Shown: positions 26,821 to 34,383 of the stretch, piece after piece
Numbering within the stretch: the first letter of the stretch is position 1
Layout: each line of letters opens with the position of its first letter
Source of the DNA: Streptomyces viridochromogenes DSM 40736
GTDB taxonomy: Bacteria; Actinomycetota; Actinomycetes; Streptomycetales; Streptomycetaceae
Reading direction: 5' to 3'
DNA length: 64,000 nucleotides
NCBI RefSeq assembly: GCF_000158955.1
Contig: NZ_GG657757.1
Span: 5,172,278 to 5,236,277 of the forward strand
Notes under the pieces: generated by a model
Told to the model about the DNA's origin: nothing
Database searches by the model: none
The model's input: the letters and a program-made list of their open reading frames with translations, nothing else
Program-made: the position numbers and the translations under genes

Positions 26821-28124
26821 CCGCTGTCGACCACCAGTTGGTCAAGCGGTTCCGCCAGGACGCCGGCGACCGCATCGCCGAGCAGCGACGGCAGGACCAG
26901 ATCAACAACGTCACTCCGATGTCCACGGAGGACGAACGACAGTACGCCCGTGCCGTCATAGCCCAGATCCTGGAGGAGTACGCCCGCGCCGAGATCAACG
27001 CGGGCCGTACGCCGCTGGACGCCGAGACCGAGGAGCAGTACGCGGCCGCCGTGCACGCCGCGCTCTTCGGCGTCGGCCGGCTCCAGCCGCTGCTGGACAA
27101 CCCCGAGGTCGAGAACATCGACATCAACGGGTGCGACCAGGTCTTCGTCGGATACGCCGACGGGCGCGAGGTGAAGGGCGACCCGGTCGCCGAGACCGAC
27201 GAGGAGCTCATCGAGCTCATCCAGGTGCTGGGTGCCTATTCGGGTCTCTCCTCCCGTCCGTTCGACTCGGCCAACCCGCAGCTCGACCTGCGTCTGCCCG
27301 ACGGTTCGCGTCTGTCGGCCGTCATGGACGTCGCCCGGCGCCCCGCGCTGTCCATCCGCCGCGCGCGCATGGGCAAGGTGTTCATCTCCGACCTCGTCGG
27401 CAACGGCACACTGTCGCCCGAGGTCGCCCACTTCCTGGCCTGCGCGGTCCGCGCCCGCAAGAACATCATGATCGCCGGCGCCACCAACGCCGGTAAGACC
27501 ACGCTCCTGCGCGCCCTCGCCAACGAGATCCCGCCGCACGAGCGCCTCATCACCGTCGAACGGGCCCTGGAGCTCGGCCTCGACACCTTCCCCGACCTGC
27601 ACCCCAACGTCGTCGCCTTCGAGGAGCGCCTGCCCAACTCCGAGGGGCAGGGCTCCATTCCCATGGCGGACCTGGTGCGACGCTCGCTGCGTATGAACCC
27701 CTCGCGCGTCATCGTCGGTGAGGTCCTCGGCGACGAGATCGTCACGATGCTCAACGCGATGTCGCAGGGCAACGACGGCTCGCTGTCCACGATCCACGCC
27801 AACAGCTCCCACGAGGTCTTCAACCGTATTTCCACCTACGCGTTGCAGGCCTCCGAACGGCTGCCCATCGAGGCCAGCCAGATGCTGATCGCGGGCGCGG
27901 TCAACTTCGTCGTCTTCATCCAGCGGCGCAACAACTTCGGCAACGGCGGCCGCCTCCAGCGCATGGTCACCTCCGTCCGCGAGGTCAACGGCGTCGACGG
28001 ACGCGTCCTGTCCAGCGAGGTGTTCGCCGAGGCTTCCGACGGCCGTATCGTGCCGCACGCCCCCATAGCCTGCCTGGAGGAACTGATGGCACACGGGTAC
28101 CGGCCGACCGGGACCTGGGGGTGA
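26817..28124 (+). CDS. tadA: TadA/CpaF pilus assembly ATPase
   Basis: This 435-residue secretion ATPase of the VirB11/CpaF type powers Flp pilin assembly. Visible motifs are the N-terminal NPEVENIDINGCDQVFV, Walker A GATNAGKTTL (about residue 222), the Asp-box-like region FEERLPNSEG, Walker B SRVIVGEVLGDE and the His-box GNDGSLSTIHANS. The length is normal. ATG 26817 overlaps the CpaE-like stop. It is cytoplasmic and is expected to act with the TadB/TadC proteins encoded next. Confidence 0.95.
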   Translation: MTAVDHQLVKRFRQDAGDRIAEQRRQDQINNVTPMSTEDERQYARAVIAQILEEYARAEINAGRTPLDAETEEQYAAAVHAALFGVGRLQPLLDNPEVENIDINGCDQVFVGYADGREVKGDPVAETDEELIELIQVLGAYSGLSSRPFDSANPQLDLRLPDGSRLSAVMDVARRPALSIRRARMGKVFISDLVGNGTLSPEVAHFLACAVRARKNIMIAGATNAGKTTLLRALANEIPPHERLITVERALELGLDTFPDLHPNVVAFEERLPNSEGQGSIPMADLVRRSLRMNPSRVIVGEVLGDEIVTMLNAMSQGNDGSLSTIHANSSHEVFNRISTYALQASERLPIEASQMLIAGAVNFVVFIQRRNNFGNGGRLQRMVTSVREVNGVDGRVLSSEVFAEASDGRIVPHAPIACLEELMAHGYRPTGTWG

Positions 28125-28131
28125 GCCGGCG

Positions 28132-29118
28132 GTGAACACGACTCTCGCAGCACTCGGCTCGCTCGGCTCCATGGGCGGCCTGTTCTCCACCACCGTCCTG
28201 TACTCGATCGGCAGCGGCGTCGCCGTGGGCGGCGGCATAGCCCTGCTGCTCGTCGCCGTACGGGGACTGCCCGTCAAGCCCGACCACGAGAAGCAGAAGG
28301 CCGCCCAGCGGGCGAGTGAACTCATCCGCTTCGCCGGGCAGCGCGGCTCCCTCGCCGCGATCGTCGGCCTGGTCGTCCTCGTCCTCACCCGGTGGGCCGT
28401 CGCGGGCCTCGCGGCCGGCGTCCTCGTCTTCTTCTGGGACCGCCTGTTCGGCGGCGCCGGCGAGGAACGGGCCGCCATGCGCCGCGTGGAGGCCCTGGCC
28501 TCCTGGACGGAGTCCCTGCGCGACACCATCGCCGGTGCGGTGGGCCTGGAGCAGGCCATCCCGGCCTCCGCCCGCGCCGCCGCCCCGGTCCTGCGCCCCC
28601 ACCTCGACGCCCTCGTCGACCGCCTGCGCGCCCGCACCCCGCTGCCCGAGGCGCTCCAGCACCTCGCCGACGAGATCGACGACGCCTCCGCCGACATCAT
28701 CGTCGCGGCGCTGATCCTCAACGCCCGGCTGCGCGGCCCGGGTCTGCGCCAAGTCCTCGGCGCCCTGGCCAAGTCGGCCCGTGAGGAGGTCGACATGCGC
28801 CAGCGCGTGATGGCGCAGCGGGCCTCGACCCGGCGCTCGGTGCAGATCGTCGTGGCGGTCTCGATCGCCTTCGTCCTCGGCCTGTCCATCTTCAACCGCG
28901 ACTTCGTGGAGCCGTACGGCACGCCCGCCGGCCAGGCCGTCCTGGCCTGTGTCTGCGGCCTGTTCGCGCTCGGTTTCTGGTGGCTGCGCAAGCTGTCCAC
29001 CATCGAGACGCCGGAGCGCTTCCTCGTACGTGACGAGGCGTCCGTCCAGTTCGTCCGTCCCAGGACGCCGTCGCAGTCGTCCCAGCAGCTGCCGCAGGAA
29101 GAGGGGGTACGGCGATGA
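28132..29118 (+). CDS. tadB: TadB-like pilus assembly membrane protein
   Basis: This encodes 328 residues from GTG 28132. It has an N-terminal membrane region (VLYSIGSGVAVGGGIALLLVAV) and a second helix pair (IVGLVVLVLTRWAVAGLAAG). A cytoplasmic T2SS-F-like helical domain follows (SLRDTIAGAVGLEQAI, DIIVAALILNARLRGPGLRQ), then C-terminal helices (IVVAVSIAFVLGLSIF, VCGLFALGFWWL). This is the TadB platform protein of Flp pili. It overlaps tadC by ATGA. Confidence 0.85.
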   Translation: MNTTLAALGSLGSMGGLFSTTVLYSIGSGVAVGGGIALLLVAVRGLPVKPDHEKQKAAQRASELIRFAGQRGSLAAIVGLVVLVLTRWAVAGLAAGVLVFFWDRLFGGAGEERAAMRRVEALASWTESLRDTIAGAVGLEQAIPASARAAAPVLRPHLDALVDRLRARTPLPEALQHLADEIDDASADIIVAALILNARLRGPGLRQVLGALAKSAREEVDMRQRVMAQRASTRRSVQIVVAVSIAFVLGLSIFNRDFVEPYGTPAGQAVLACVCGLFALGFWWLRKLSTIETPERFLVRDEASVQFVRPRTPSQSSQQLPQEEGVRR

Positions 29119-30038
29119 ACCTGACGATGCCGCTCGTCGTCGGCGCCATCATCGGCCTGGGCATCTACGCCCTGGTCCGCGCCCTCATGCCGAGCAAGCG
29201 GAGCGCGATCTCACAGGTCGCGCGGATCGACGCGATGCGGGCCCGCAGCTCCGCCTACGAGTCGGCGCGGGCCGAGCGGGAGAAGGGCCGCCTCGGCGCC
29301 CTGCGGGCCGAAGTCGGCCTGAGGGTCTCGGAGTTCTACCTCCAGCAGGGCTGGGAGCAGCGCTCGCTGCGCGCGGACCTGGCGGTCCTGGAGCGCAGCT
29401 GGGAGAAGTTCCTGGCGACGAAGGTGCTGCTGGGTGTCGCGGGCCTGTTCTTCGGCCCGTTCCTGTTCGCCATCGTCTGGACGCTGGGTGTGGGCAGGAG
29501 CCCGATCATCCCGGTGTGGCTGGCGCTGCTCTTCGCGGCGATCTTCTTCTTCCTGCCGGACCTGGAGGTACGGCGGGACGCGGCCGAGAAGCGGCGCGAC
29601 CTCCGGCGCGTGATCGGCGCGTACCTCGACCTGGTGTCGATGAGCCTGGCCGGTGGACGCGGTCTGCCGGAGGCCCTGATGGCGGCGGCGGAGGTGTCGG
29701 ACGGCTGGGCCAACCAGCGCATCCGCAACGCCCTGTCCGACGCCCGCATCACCGGCGTCAGCCAGTGGCAGGCGCTCGGCGCGCTCGGCGAGGAACTGGG
29801 CGTCGAGGAGCTCAAGGACCTCTCCGCCTCGCTGGCCCTGGTCGCGGACGACGGGGCCAAGGTCCGCGAGTCCCTCGCCTCCCGCGCCGAGACCATGCGG
29901 CACCGCGAACTCGCCGAGATCGAGGGCAGCGCGGGTGAGAAGTCCCAGTCGATGCTCGTCGCGCAGCTGCTCCTGTGCGCCGGGTTCCTGGTGTTCCTGA
30001 TCTTTCCGGCGGCGATGCGGGTGTTCCAGGTGCAGTGA
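29115..30038 (+). CDS. tadC: TadC-like pilus assembly membrane protein
   Basis: This 307-residue platform protein has an N-terminal helix (PLVVGAIIGLGIYALVRAL) and a central pair (VLLGVAGLFFGPFLFAIV, VWLALLFAAIFFFLP). Its T2SS-F domain contains GAYLDLVSMSLAGGRGLPEA, a hallmark of TadC, and a C-terminal helix (LLLCAGFLVFLIFPAAMRVF) follows. It pairs with TadB in the inner-membrane complex driven by TadA. ATG 29115 overlaps the tadB stop. Confidence 0.85.
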   Translation: MNLTMPLVVGAIIGLGIYALVRALMPSKRSAISQVARIDAMRARSSAYESARAEREKGRLGALRAEVGLRVSEFYLQQGWEQRSLRADLAVLERSWEKFLATKVLLGVAGLFFGPFLFAIVWTLGVGRSPIIPVWLALLFAAIFFFLPDLEVRRDAAEKRRDLRRVIGAYLDLVSMSLAGGRGLPEALMAAAEVSDGWANQRIRNALSDARITGVSQWQALGALGEELGVEELKDLSASLALVADDGAKVRESLASRAETMRHRELAEIEGSAGEKSQSMLVAQLLLCAGFLVFLIFPAAMRVFQVQ

Positions 30039-30093
30039 GCGACCTTCACAACTCCAGAACCTCCGTGAACCGAATTCGAAAGGACAAGACGTC

Positions 30094-30345
30094 ATGAACG
30101 GACGCAACTTCCACACCGGCATCCCCGCCGTGGACTTCCTGGTCACCTTCCTCCAGGCCCGCACGGAGCGGGCCCGCTCCGGCGAACTCGACCGTGGTGC
30201 CTCCGCGGTCGAGTGGGTCATCATCTCGGCGGTCGTCGTGGCGATCGTCGGTGTGGTCGCCGCGATCATCAACGCCGCGCTGAGCGAGGGCGCCAACAAG
30301 GTCGGCGACTGCATCAAGGGTGCGGACGCGGGCAAGACCTGCTGA
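30094..30345 (+). CDS. Flp-type pilin (prepilin)
   Basis: This 83-residue prepilin is preceded by an AAAGGA box. The processing site is DRG(35)-ASAVE with Glu40 at +5 of the mature protein, as required by A24 prepilin peptidases. The hydrophobic helix WVIISAVVVAIVGVVAAII comes next. The tail has two Cys (DCIKG, KTC) that could form a disulfide in the fibre. At about 48 mature residues it fits Flp pilins. It lies 55 bp after tadC. The peptidase at 41322-42050 is the likely processing enzyme. Confidence 0.85.
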   Translation: MNGRNFHTGIPAVDFLVTFLQARTERARSGELDRGASAVEWVIISAVVVAIVGVVAAIINAALSEGANKVGDCIKGADAGKTC

Positions 30346-30374
30346 TCTTCTCAGGAGCAACGGGGTTCACGGGG

Positions 30375-30833
30375 ATGCCGGCAGACGTGAGCAGACGGAT
30401 ACGCCGCAGGGTGCGGGCCGCGCGGAGAGCCGCGGCCGCCCGCGGTGACTCCGGCATGACCGCGATCGAGTTCGTGCTGCTCACCCCGGTCCTGTTCTTC
30501 ATGATCTTCGCGACGGTGCAGTTCGCGCTGTACTTCTTCGCCGACCACGTCGCCCAGGCGGCGGCCCAGGCCGGAGCCCGCAAGGCCCGCGCCACCGCCG
30601 ACGAACACCCGGGCGCGTGGCGGGGCGAGGCGCAGGACGTCGTGGACAGCTACATCCGACAGCTGGGCCCGCAACTCGTGTTGGCGCCGGACGTGACGAT
30701 GGTGCAGCCGGAGCCGAACACGGTGGGTGTGGAGATCGCGGCGCGGGTGCCCACGGTGTTTCCGGGGCTTGATCTGACGGTGCACGCGCAGTCGGCCGGG
30801 CCTGTGGAGCGGTTCGTTCAGGAGGAGAACTGA
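30375..30833 (+). CDS. TadE-like pseudopilin
   Basis: This 152-residue protein has a basic N-terminus (RRIRRRVRAARRAAAARG), then GDSGMTAIEFVLLTPVLFFM. Gly followed by M-T-A-I-E is a class III prepilin-like processing site with Glu at +5, and a long hydrophobic helix follows. The outer domain has a small beta fold (VTMVQPEPNTVGVEIAARVP). These features fit TadE-type minor pilins. ATG 30375 follows CGGGG. It overlaps the next gene by one base. Confidence 0.8.
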   Translation: MPADVSRRIRRRVRAARRAAAARGDSGMTAIEFVLLTPVLFFMIFATVQFALYFFADHVAQAAAQAGARKARATADEHPGAWRGEAQDVVDSYIRQLGPQLVLAPDVTMVQPEPNTVGVEIAARVPTVFPGLDLTVHAQSAGPVERFVQEEN

Positions 30834-31258
30834 TGGACCCGTCTCCTCCGGAGAATCGCCGCCCGACGGACGACCGAGGCCTGTCCACCGTTGAAGTGGT
30901 GATCCTCGCGCCGGTGATGATCCTGTTCATCCTGGTGCTGGTGGCCTTCGGACAACTCGTGGACGGCCGTGGCGCACTGGACGGCGCGGCCCGGGACGCG
31001 GCCCGTGCGGGCTCGATCCAGAAGGACCACGCGACGGCCATGGCCGAGGCCGAGAAGGCTGCGGAGGCCAACCTGGCGGACGTCTGCTCGGGCCCGGTGT
31101 CCGTCGTCCAGACGAGCGAGGGCTTCGAGCCGGACACCATCTTCACGGTCGAGGTGAGCTGCCAGGTGCGGGGCCTTGCCATGCTCGGCCTCGATGTCCC
31201 GACGACACTGACGGCGAGCTTCAGTTCCCCGCTCGATCCGTTCCGGAGGTCGGCGTGA
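30833..31258 (+). CDS. TadE/TadF-like pseudopilin
   Basis: This 141-residue pseudopilin has a processing-site-like DRG-LSTVE followed by the helix VVILAPVMILFILVLVAFGQ. The mature part contains two Cys (DVCSGP, VSCQV), probably paired. Both TadE and TadF proteins have this form, so the exact subclass is uncertain. It is translationally coupled on both sides: TGATG with the upstream gene and GTGA with the next. Confidence 0.75.
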   Translation: MDPSPPENRRPTDDRGLSTVEVVILAPVMILFILVLVAFGQLVDGRGALDGAARDAARAGSIQKDHATAMAEAEKAAEANLADVCSGPVSVVQTSEGFEPDTIFTVEVSCQVRGLAMLGLDVPTTLTASFSSPLDPFRRSA

Positions 31259-31713
31259 GGTACTGGCAGTCGTGGTGGGCGGTCCGTCGCGCACACCTGG
31301 ACGACCGGGGCTCCGGCGCCGGCGCGGTCATCATCTTCACCCTGGTCTTCCTCTCCCTGTCGGCGTTCGTCATCGACGGCGGCCTGTCCATCTCCAAACG
31401 CGAACGCGCCGCCGACATCGCGGAACAGGCCGCCCGTTACGCCGCCCAGGACATCGACCTGGACGCCCTCTACGAGAACGACGGCGGCCCGGCGCCGATC
31501 AACTTCGGGAACTGCAACGCCCGCGTGAAGACCTTCGCCCGCGAGATGGACATGACGGGCGCGGACATCGCGGCGACCCACTGCGTGGCGGCCGACGCCC
31601 AGCAGGTGGAGGTCGAGGTGCAGCTCACGTACTCCCCGGTGTTCACCGGGATGTTCTACGGCGGCGACATGGTCGTCCACGGGCAGGCGGTGGCGGAGAA
31701 CGAAGTGGGCTGA
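31255..31713 (+). CDS. TadG-like (Flp pilus-associated) membrane protein
   Basis: This is a 152-residue protein from GTG 31255. After a short cytoplasmic start (WAVRRAHLDDRGSGAGA) a membrane helix reads VIIFTLVFLSLSAFVIDGG, the typical TadG/TadE-like N-anchor with FVIDGG just after the helix. An extracytoplasmic domain follows with two Cys (FGNCNAR, ATHCVAA). It is much shorter than proteobacterial TadG (no von Willebrand domain), as is usual in actinobacteria. It is the last coupled gene of the Tad operon. Confidence 0.7.
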   Translation: MRYWQSWWAVRRAHLDDRGSGAGAVIIFTLVFLSLSAFVIDGGLSISKRERAADIAEQAARYAAQDIDLDALYENDGGPAPINFGNCNARVKTFAREMDMTGADIAATHCVAADAQQVEVEVQLTYSPVFTGMFYGGDMVVHGQAVAENEVG

Positions 31714-31744
31714 CCCGGGCCCATCATGAGTCTCGTCGGTCGCT

Positions 31745-31834
31745 GTGACCATTCTCCTTGTCCTCGGAGCTGCCGCTCTCGGGCTGTACCAACTGGTGGC
31801 CGCCGCACCGTACGGCAACTGGTTGCACGGCTAG
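31745..31834 (+). CDS. Candidate 29-aa membrane peptide
   Basis: GTG 31745 opens a short frame: MTILLVLGAAALGLYQLVAA then APYGNWLHG and TAG. One hydrophobic helix fills most of it. It lies 31 bp after the TadG-like gene, so it could be a micro-protein of the pilus operon. The ribosome site is weak, so chance is possible. Confidence 0.3.
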   Translation: MTILLVLGAAALGLYQLVAAAPYGNWLHG

Positions 31835-32018
31835 AACCGGTCGACAGCGAGGCGGCGATCCGGTCGGTGAACCGCTGATCCGGAACATTCGACGGATCTG
31901 CACACCGTTCACCGTGAGGCCGTGAGAAAGCAGGGCACGGGCAGGGCGCAGCTCCCTCACCGCGTCGCGCATTGCACTGGTGTACCGCGCAACGGCGGGA
32001 AATGTGAAGGCGATGGGT

Positions 32019-32035
32019 CATTCGGTGACCGAATG
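32019..32035. promoter_or_regulatory. 17-bp perfect palindrome (operator candidate)
   Basis: CATTCGGT-G-ACCGAATG is a perfect palindrome. A related half-site, AACCGAAT, occurs 20 bp downstream. It lies 135 bp upstream of the double-glycine peptide gene and is a plausible binding site for a dimeric regulator. Confidence 0.5.
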
Positions 32036-32169
32036 CTCACACTCATGAATTGAGTAACCGAATCCCGCCGCCCGCTCATCACGACTGACTGGCCGACCCC
32101 TCTTCCGACGTGCTTTGATCGATCACGCTCGAGCACTTCGAATTATTGAAACGAAGGGAACCGCCTCCC

Positions 32170-32400
32170 ATGGCCTTCACCCCGCAGATCGTGACCGCCC
32201 ACATGTCCGACGCCGAGCTGGACACCATCGCCGGCGGCCAGGCGGGCGGCGTCGCCGCGGGTGCCGGTGGCGCGGCCGGCCTCTACGTCGAGACGACGGC
32301 CGCCGGCGTCACCGCCGGGGTCGGCGGCGGCCTGGGCCTCGCCGTCTCGCCCGAGGGCGTCGCGACGGACCTGCACCTCAACGCCGGCGTCGCTTCCTGA
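32170..32400 (+). CDS. Double-glycine leader peptide (bacteriocin/RiPP-like precursor)
   Basis: This is a 76-residue peptide. The N-terminal part ends in MSDAELDTIAGG, matching the LSxxEL..(V/I)xGG leader signature of double-glycine peptides. Cleavage after Gly23 would release a core of about 53 residues rich in Gly, Ala, Val and Thr with no Cys. Cys-free cores cannot make lanthionines, so an unmodified or otherwise modified bacteriocin-like peptide is likelier. ATG 32170 follows GAAGGGA; upstream starts would add a poor N-terminus. No LanM, radical-SAM or C39 transporter gene lies nearby. A strong terminator follows. A pilus-linked surface peptide is an alternative role. Confidence 0.6.
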   Translation: MAFTPQIVTAHMSDAELDTIAGGQAGGVAAGAGGAAGLYVETTAAGVTAGVGGGLGLAVSPEGVATDLHLNAGVAS

Positions 32401-32413
32401 CGACAGGCGTGCG

Positions 32414-32446
32414 AAGGGCCCCGGATCTCCGGATCCGGGGCCCTTT
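32414..32446. terminator. Strong hairpin terminator between convergent genes
   Basis: AAGGGCCCCGGATC and its complement GATCCGGGGCCCTT form a 14-bp stem with a TCCG loop, followed by T residues. It lies between the peptide gene and the convergent WXG100-like gene and may serve both. Confidence 0.8.
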
Positions 32447-32466
32447 CATTTCCACCGGGCAGCGGG

Positions 32467-32820
32467 CTACTTGCCCCCGCCCTTCCCCTTGTCGCCCTTC
32501 CCGCCCCGCTTGTCCTCCGTCTTCATGGCGTCATTGACCTTCTTGGTGAGTTCGTCATCAAGCTTCTTGAACTCACGGACAACGGCATCGGACATACTCG
32601 CCAGCGCATCGAGCTGCTGCGTGATGTCCTCGCGCCCGTCCTCCCAGTTGGACTCGAAATCATCGAGCGCGTCATTGACACTGCCGTCGCCGATGTCGTC
32701 CTTGTAGGACTCGAAGAGCTTCTTGGTGTGATTCAGACGGGTCTTGATGGAGCGAAGCCGGCGCCCGTACCCCTCCAACTCCGTGAGTGGGAGCGCGAGG
32801 TCGCTCTTGCCCTTGCTCAT
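32467..32820 (-). CDS. WXG100-like protein
   Basis: This is a 117-residue helical protein. Two helices flank a central region, with NWEDGRED near residue 60 in place of a strict WXG. It ends in a Lys/Gly-rich tail (KRGGKGDKGKGGGK). Size and shape fit the ESAT-6/WXG100 class, although the turn motif is W-E-D-G and not canonical. ATG 32820 overlaps the stop of the preceding gene (ATGA). It is the last gene of a minus-strand operon that includes a lipoprotein. It might be secreted or form a dimer with the 63-aa protein encoded nearby. Confidence 0.6.
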   Translation of the reverse strand: MSKGKSDLALPLTELEGYGRRLRSIKTRLNHTKKLFESYKDDIGDGSVNDALDDFESNWEDGREDITQQLDALASMSDAVVREFKKLDDELTKKVNDAMKTEDKRGGKGDKGKGGGK

Positions 32821-33422
32821 GTGGAATCCCCCAGCCGGTCGGACGACTCAGACGAAACGGAACGTACTCGTGGCAACAGGCAGGTCTCGGGCATCGGAAG
32901 TCCCTCGGCCTCGACGATTTCCATGGCACGCTCGACACTGATCTCGGAAGCCGTGTAATTCATGGCAGCCGCATGCGCGAGGAATTCGTCCGGCGGGGAC
33001 ACGCGATGGTAGTGGACGTAGTCCGACCATGCCAGGTGCCATACCCACTCACCATCGGTCATGATCCCGACGCGTACCCGCATGTCCGGGGACTCCGCGA
33101 AGGGATCCGGAACGGTTCCGGGGGAGTACACCAGCGGCTCGGCTTCCTCCAGGAAACTGGCGAGTTTGTCGGCGACGACGTCGTCCACGAAAGTGCCGAC
33201 GGAGGCCTCGATCTCAAGTTCCGGCTGACCAATGCGGTGGGGAGCTGGAACTCTGGCCATGGGCTGCAGTCCTCCATTGGGGCGGAAGGTCCGTTGTGAC
33301 GTCAAACTCCCTTCGGCAGCGAGGCGAGAAGCTGTCGACCTCTCCACCGCCGGGTCGCTGATGCCGAGGAACTCCAGCTCTTGGGCGACGCTGTCGCCCA
33401 TCATGTGGTTGAACTTGTTCAT
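32817..33422 (-). CDS. 201-aa protein coupled to the WXG100-like gene
   Basis: I do not recognise this family. Residues 1-54 (MNKFNHMMGDSVAQELEFLG...) may be a separate helical region; an internal ATG at 33260 has a good GGAGG site and would give a 147-residue protein (MARVPAPHRIG...). The rest is acidic and includes GIMTDGEWVWHLAWSDYV and HAAAMNYTASEISVERAMEI. No signal peptide or membrane helix is seen. It sits between the 63-aa gene and the WXG100-like gene, suggesting a cytosolic accessory role in that unit. Confidence 0.6.
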   Translation of the reverse strand: MNKFNHMMGDSVAQELEFLGISDPAVERSTASRLAAEGSLTSQRTFRPNGGLQPMARVPAPHRIGQPELEIEASVGTFVDDVVADKLASFLEEAEPLVYSPGTVPDPFAESPDMRVRVGIMTDGEWVWHLAWSDYVHYHRVSPPDEFLAHAAAMNYTASEISVERAMEIVEAEGLPMPETCLLPRVRSVSSESSDRLGDST

Positions 33423-33455
33423 GTAGTGCAGGGGTTGAGGTCGACCACGGCCGGC

Positions 33456-33647
33456 TCAGCCCTTCTTGGCGCGGGCCTGCGCTGCCAGCAGGATGTCGAC
33501 CAGGTCGAAGGCGTCGGAGATCTCGCCGATGAGCTTGGCCTCGGCCTCCCATTCCTCGTCAAGCTGTTTGGTGAGCTTGGCGAGAGTGGTCATACCGTCC
33601 TGGATGTCGTCCACAAGGAGGGCTGCTGGGGTAGCCCAGGCGTTCAC
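33456..33647 (-). CDS. 63-aa helical protein
   Basis: GTG 33647 overlaps the lipoprotein stop as GTGA and follows a GGGGGA box, which fixes the start. The product is a short helical protein (MNAWATPAALLVDDIQDGM, LTKQLDEEWEAEAKLIGEI). Its size and helix pattern recall half of a WXG-type hairpin, but no WXG is present. It lies 33 bp before the 201-aa gene. The function is unknown. Confidence 0.6.
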   Translation of the reverse strand: MNAWATPAALLVDDIQDGMTTLAKLTKQLDEEWEAEAKLIGEISDAFDLVDILLAAQARAKKG

Positions 33648-34291
33648 CTGGAGCAGGTCCCCCGCTCGGAACGCACCGACGAGTTCTGCCACACGCCCTG
33701 CTCGTTCTTGGTCAGGGAGACCGAGTAGAGGACGTAGGGGTTCGTGCCGGTCGGGTTCCCTTCGACCTTGCCGGTTTTGCGGTTCCTGGTCTTCGCGTTG
33801 CTCTCGTCCGTGCAGTAGGTGAGCGACGCTCCCCTGTGGTTCGCGGCCAGGCTGACTTCGGGGTCGAAGGAGGGCAGCTTGCCGATCACGGTGAGGTTCT
33901 TGTCCGTGTAGGACTTGATCCACTCCTTGGTCTGCCCGTGCACCCCCTCGGTGTCGTAGAAGGCGACTGCCTCGCTGTCGGGGTCGTTCGCGATGATCGC
34001 CGCGTAGCCGGCCCGGACCTCTTCCTTGGCGTCGTCGAGCACCGCCTGCCGGTCGGGGTCGTTGCTCGTCCAGTTCTCGAAGGTCAACTGGAAGCTGCTC
34101 GGGATGGTGATGTCAGGGCGCTCGGAACCGGACGGGGTGGTTGTCGAAGCCGAAGCCGGCGGGCTCGAGCCTGCGTCCGCGGCCTTGACGTCGTCCGGCG
34201 ACTTGTCGTCACCCCCACCGCAGGCGCTCAGCAGTAGTGCGGCTGTCGTGGTCAGCGTGGCGACGGTGATGGACAGAGCGCGGCGTGCCAC
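33644..34291 (-). CDS. Lipoprotein of the A/B pair family (A1, diverged)
   Basis: This is a 215-residue lipoprotein from GTG 34291 with GGGAG upstream. The lipobox is LLLSAC. The N-terminus MARRALSITVATLTTTAALL is nearly the same as in the lipoproteins at 35454 and 37351, and the mature domain is related but diverged (LTFENWTSNDPDRQAVLDDA, FYDTEGVHGQTKEWI). Unlike the other A lipoproteins it is not followed by a B protein but by the 63-aa, 201-aa and WXG100-like genes. The swap suggests that the A lipoproteins are modular partners. Confidence 0.75.
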   Translation of the reverse strand: MARRALSITVATLTTTAALLLSACGGGDDKSPDDVKAADAGSSPPASASTTTPSGSERPDITIPSSFQLTFENWTSNDPDRQAVLDDAKEEVRAGYAAIIANDPDSEAVAFYDTEGVHGQTKEWIKSYTDKNLTVIGKLPSFDPEVSLAANHRGASLTYCTDESNAKTRNRKTGKVEGNPTGTNPYVLYSVSLTKNEQGVWQNSSVRSERGTCSR

Positions 34292-34383
34292 GGTTCGTCT
34301 CTCCCGATGTTCGGTGTGTTCGGCGTATGCGGAAGATCGCGAACGAGGTGGGCCTTGTGTCGCGGCCCGCCTCTCTGCTCGCG

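Noticed and set aside
26751..29003. 750-aa minus-strand ORF across tadA and tadB
   Set aside because: It is antisense to well-supported pilus genes and its composition is typical of shadow frames.
32170..32400. Lanthipeptide precursor
   Set aside because: The core has no Cys, and no LanM or LanBC gene is nearby, so lanthionine formation is not supported.
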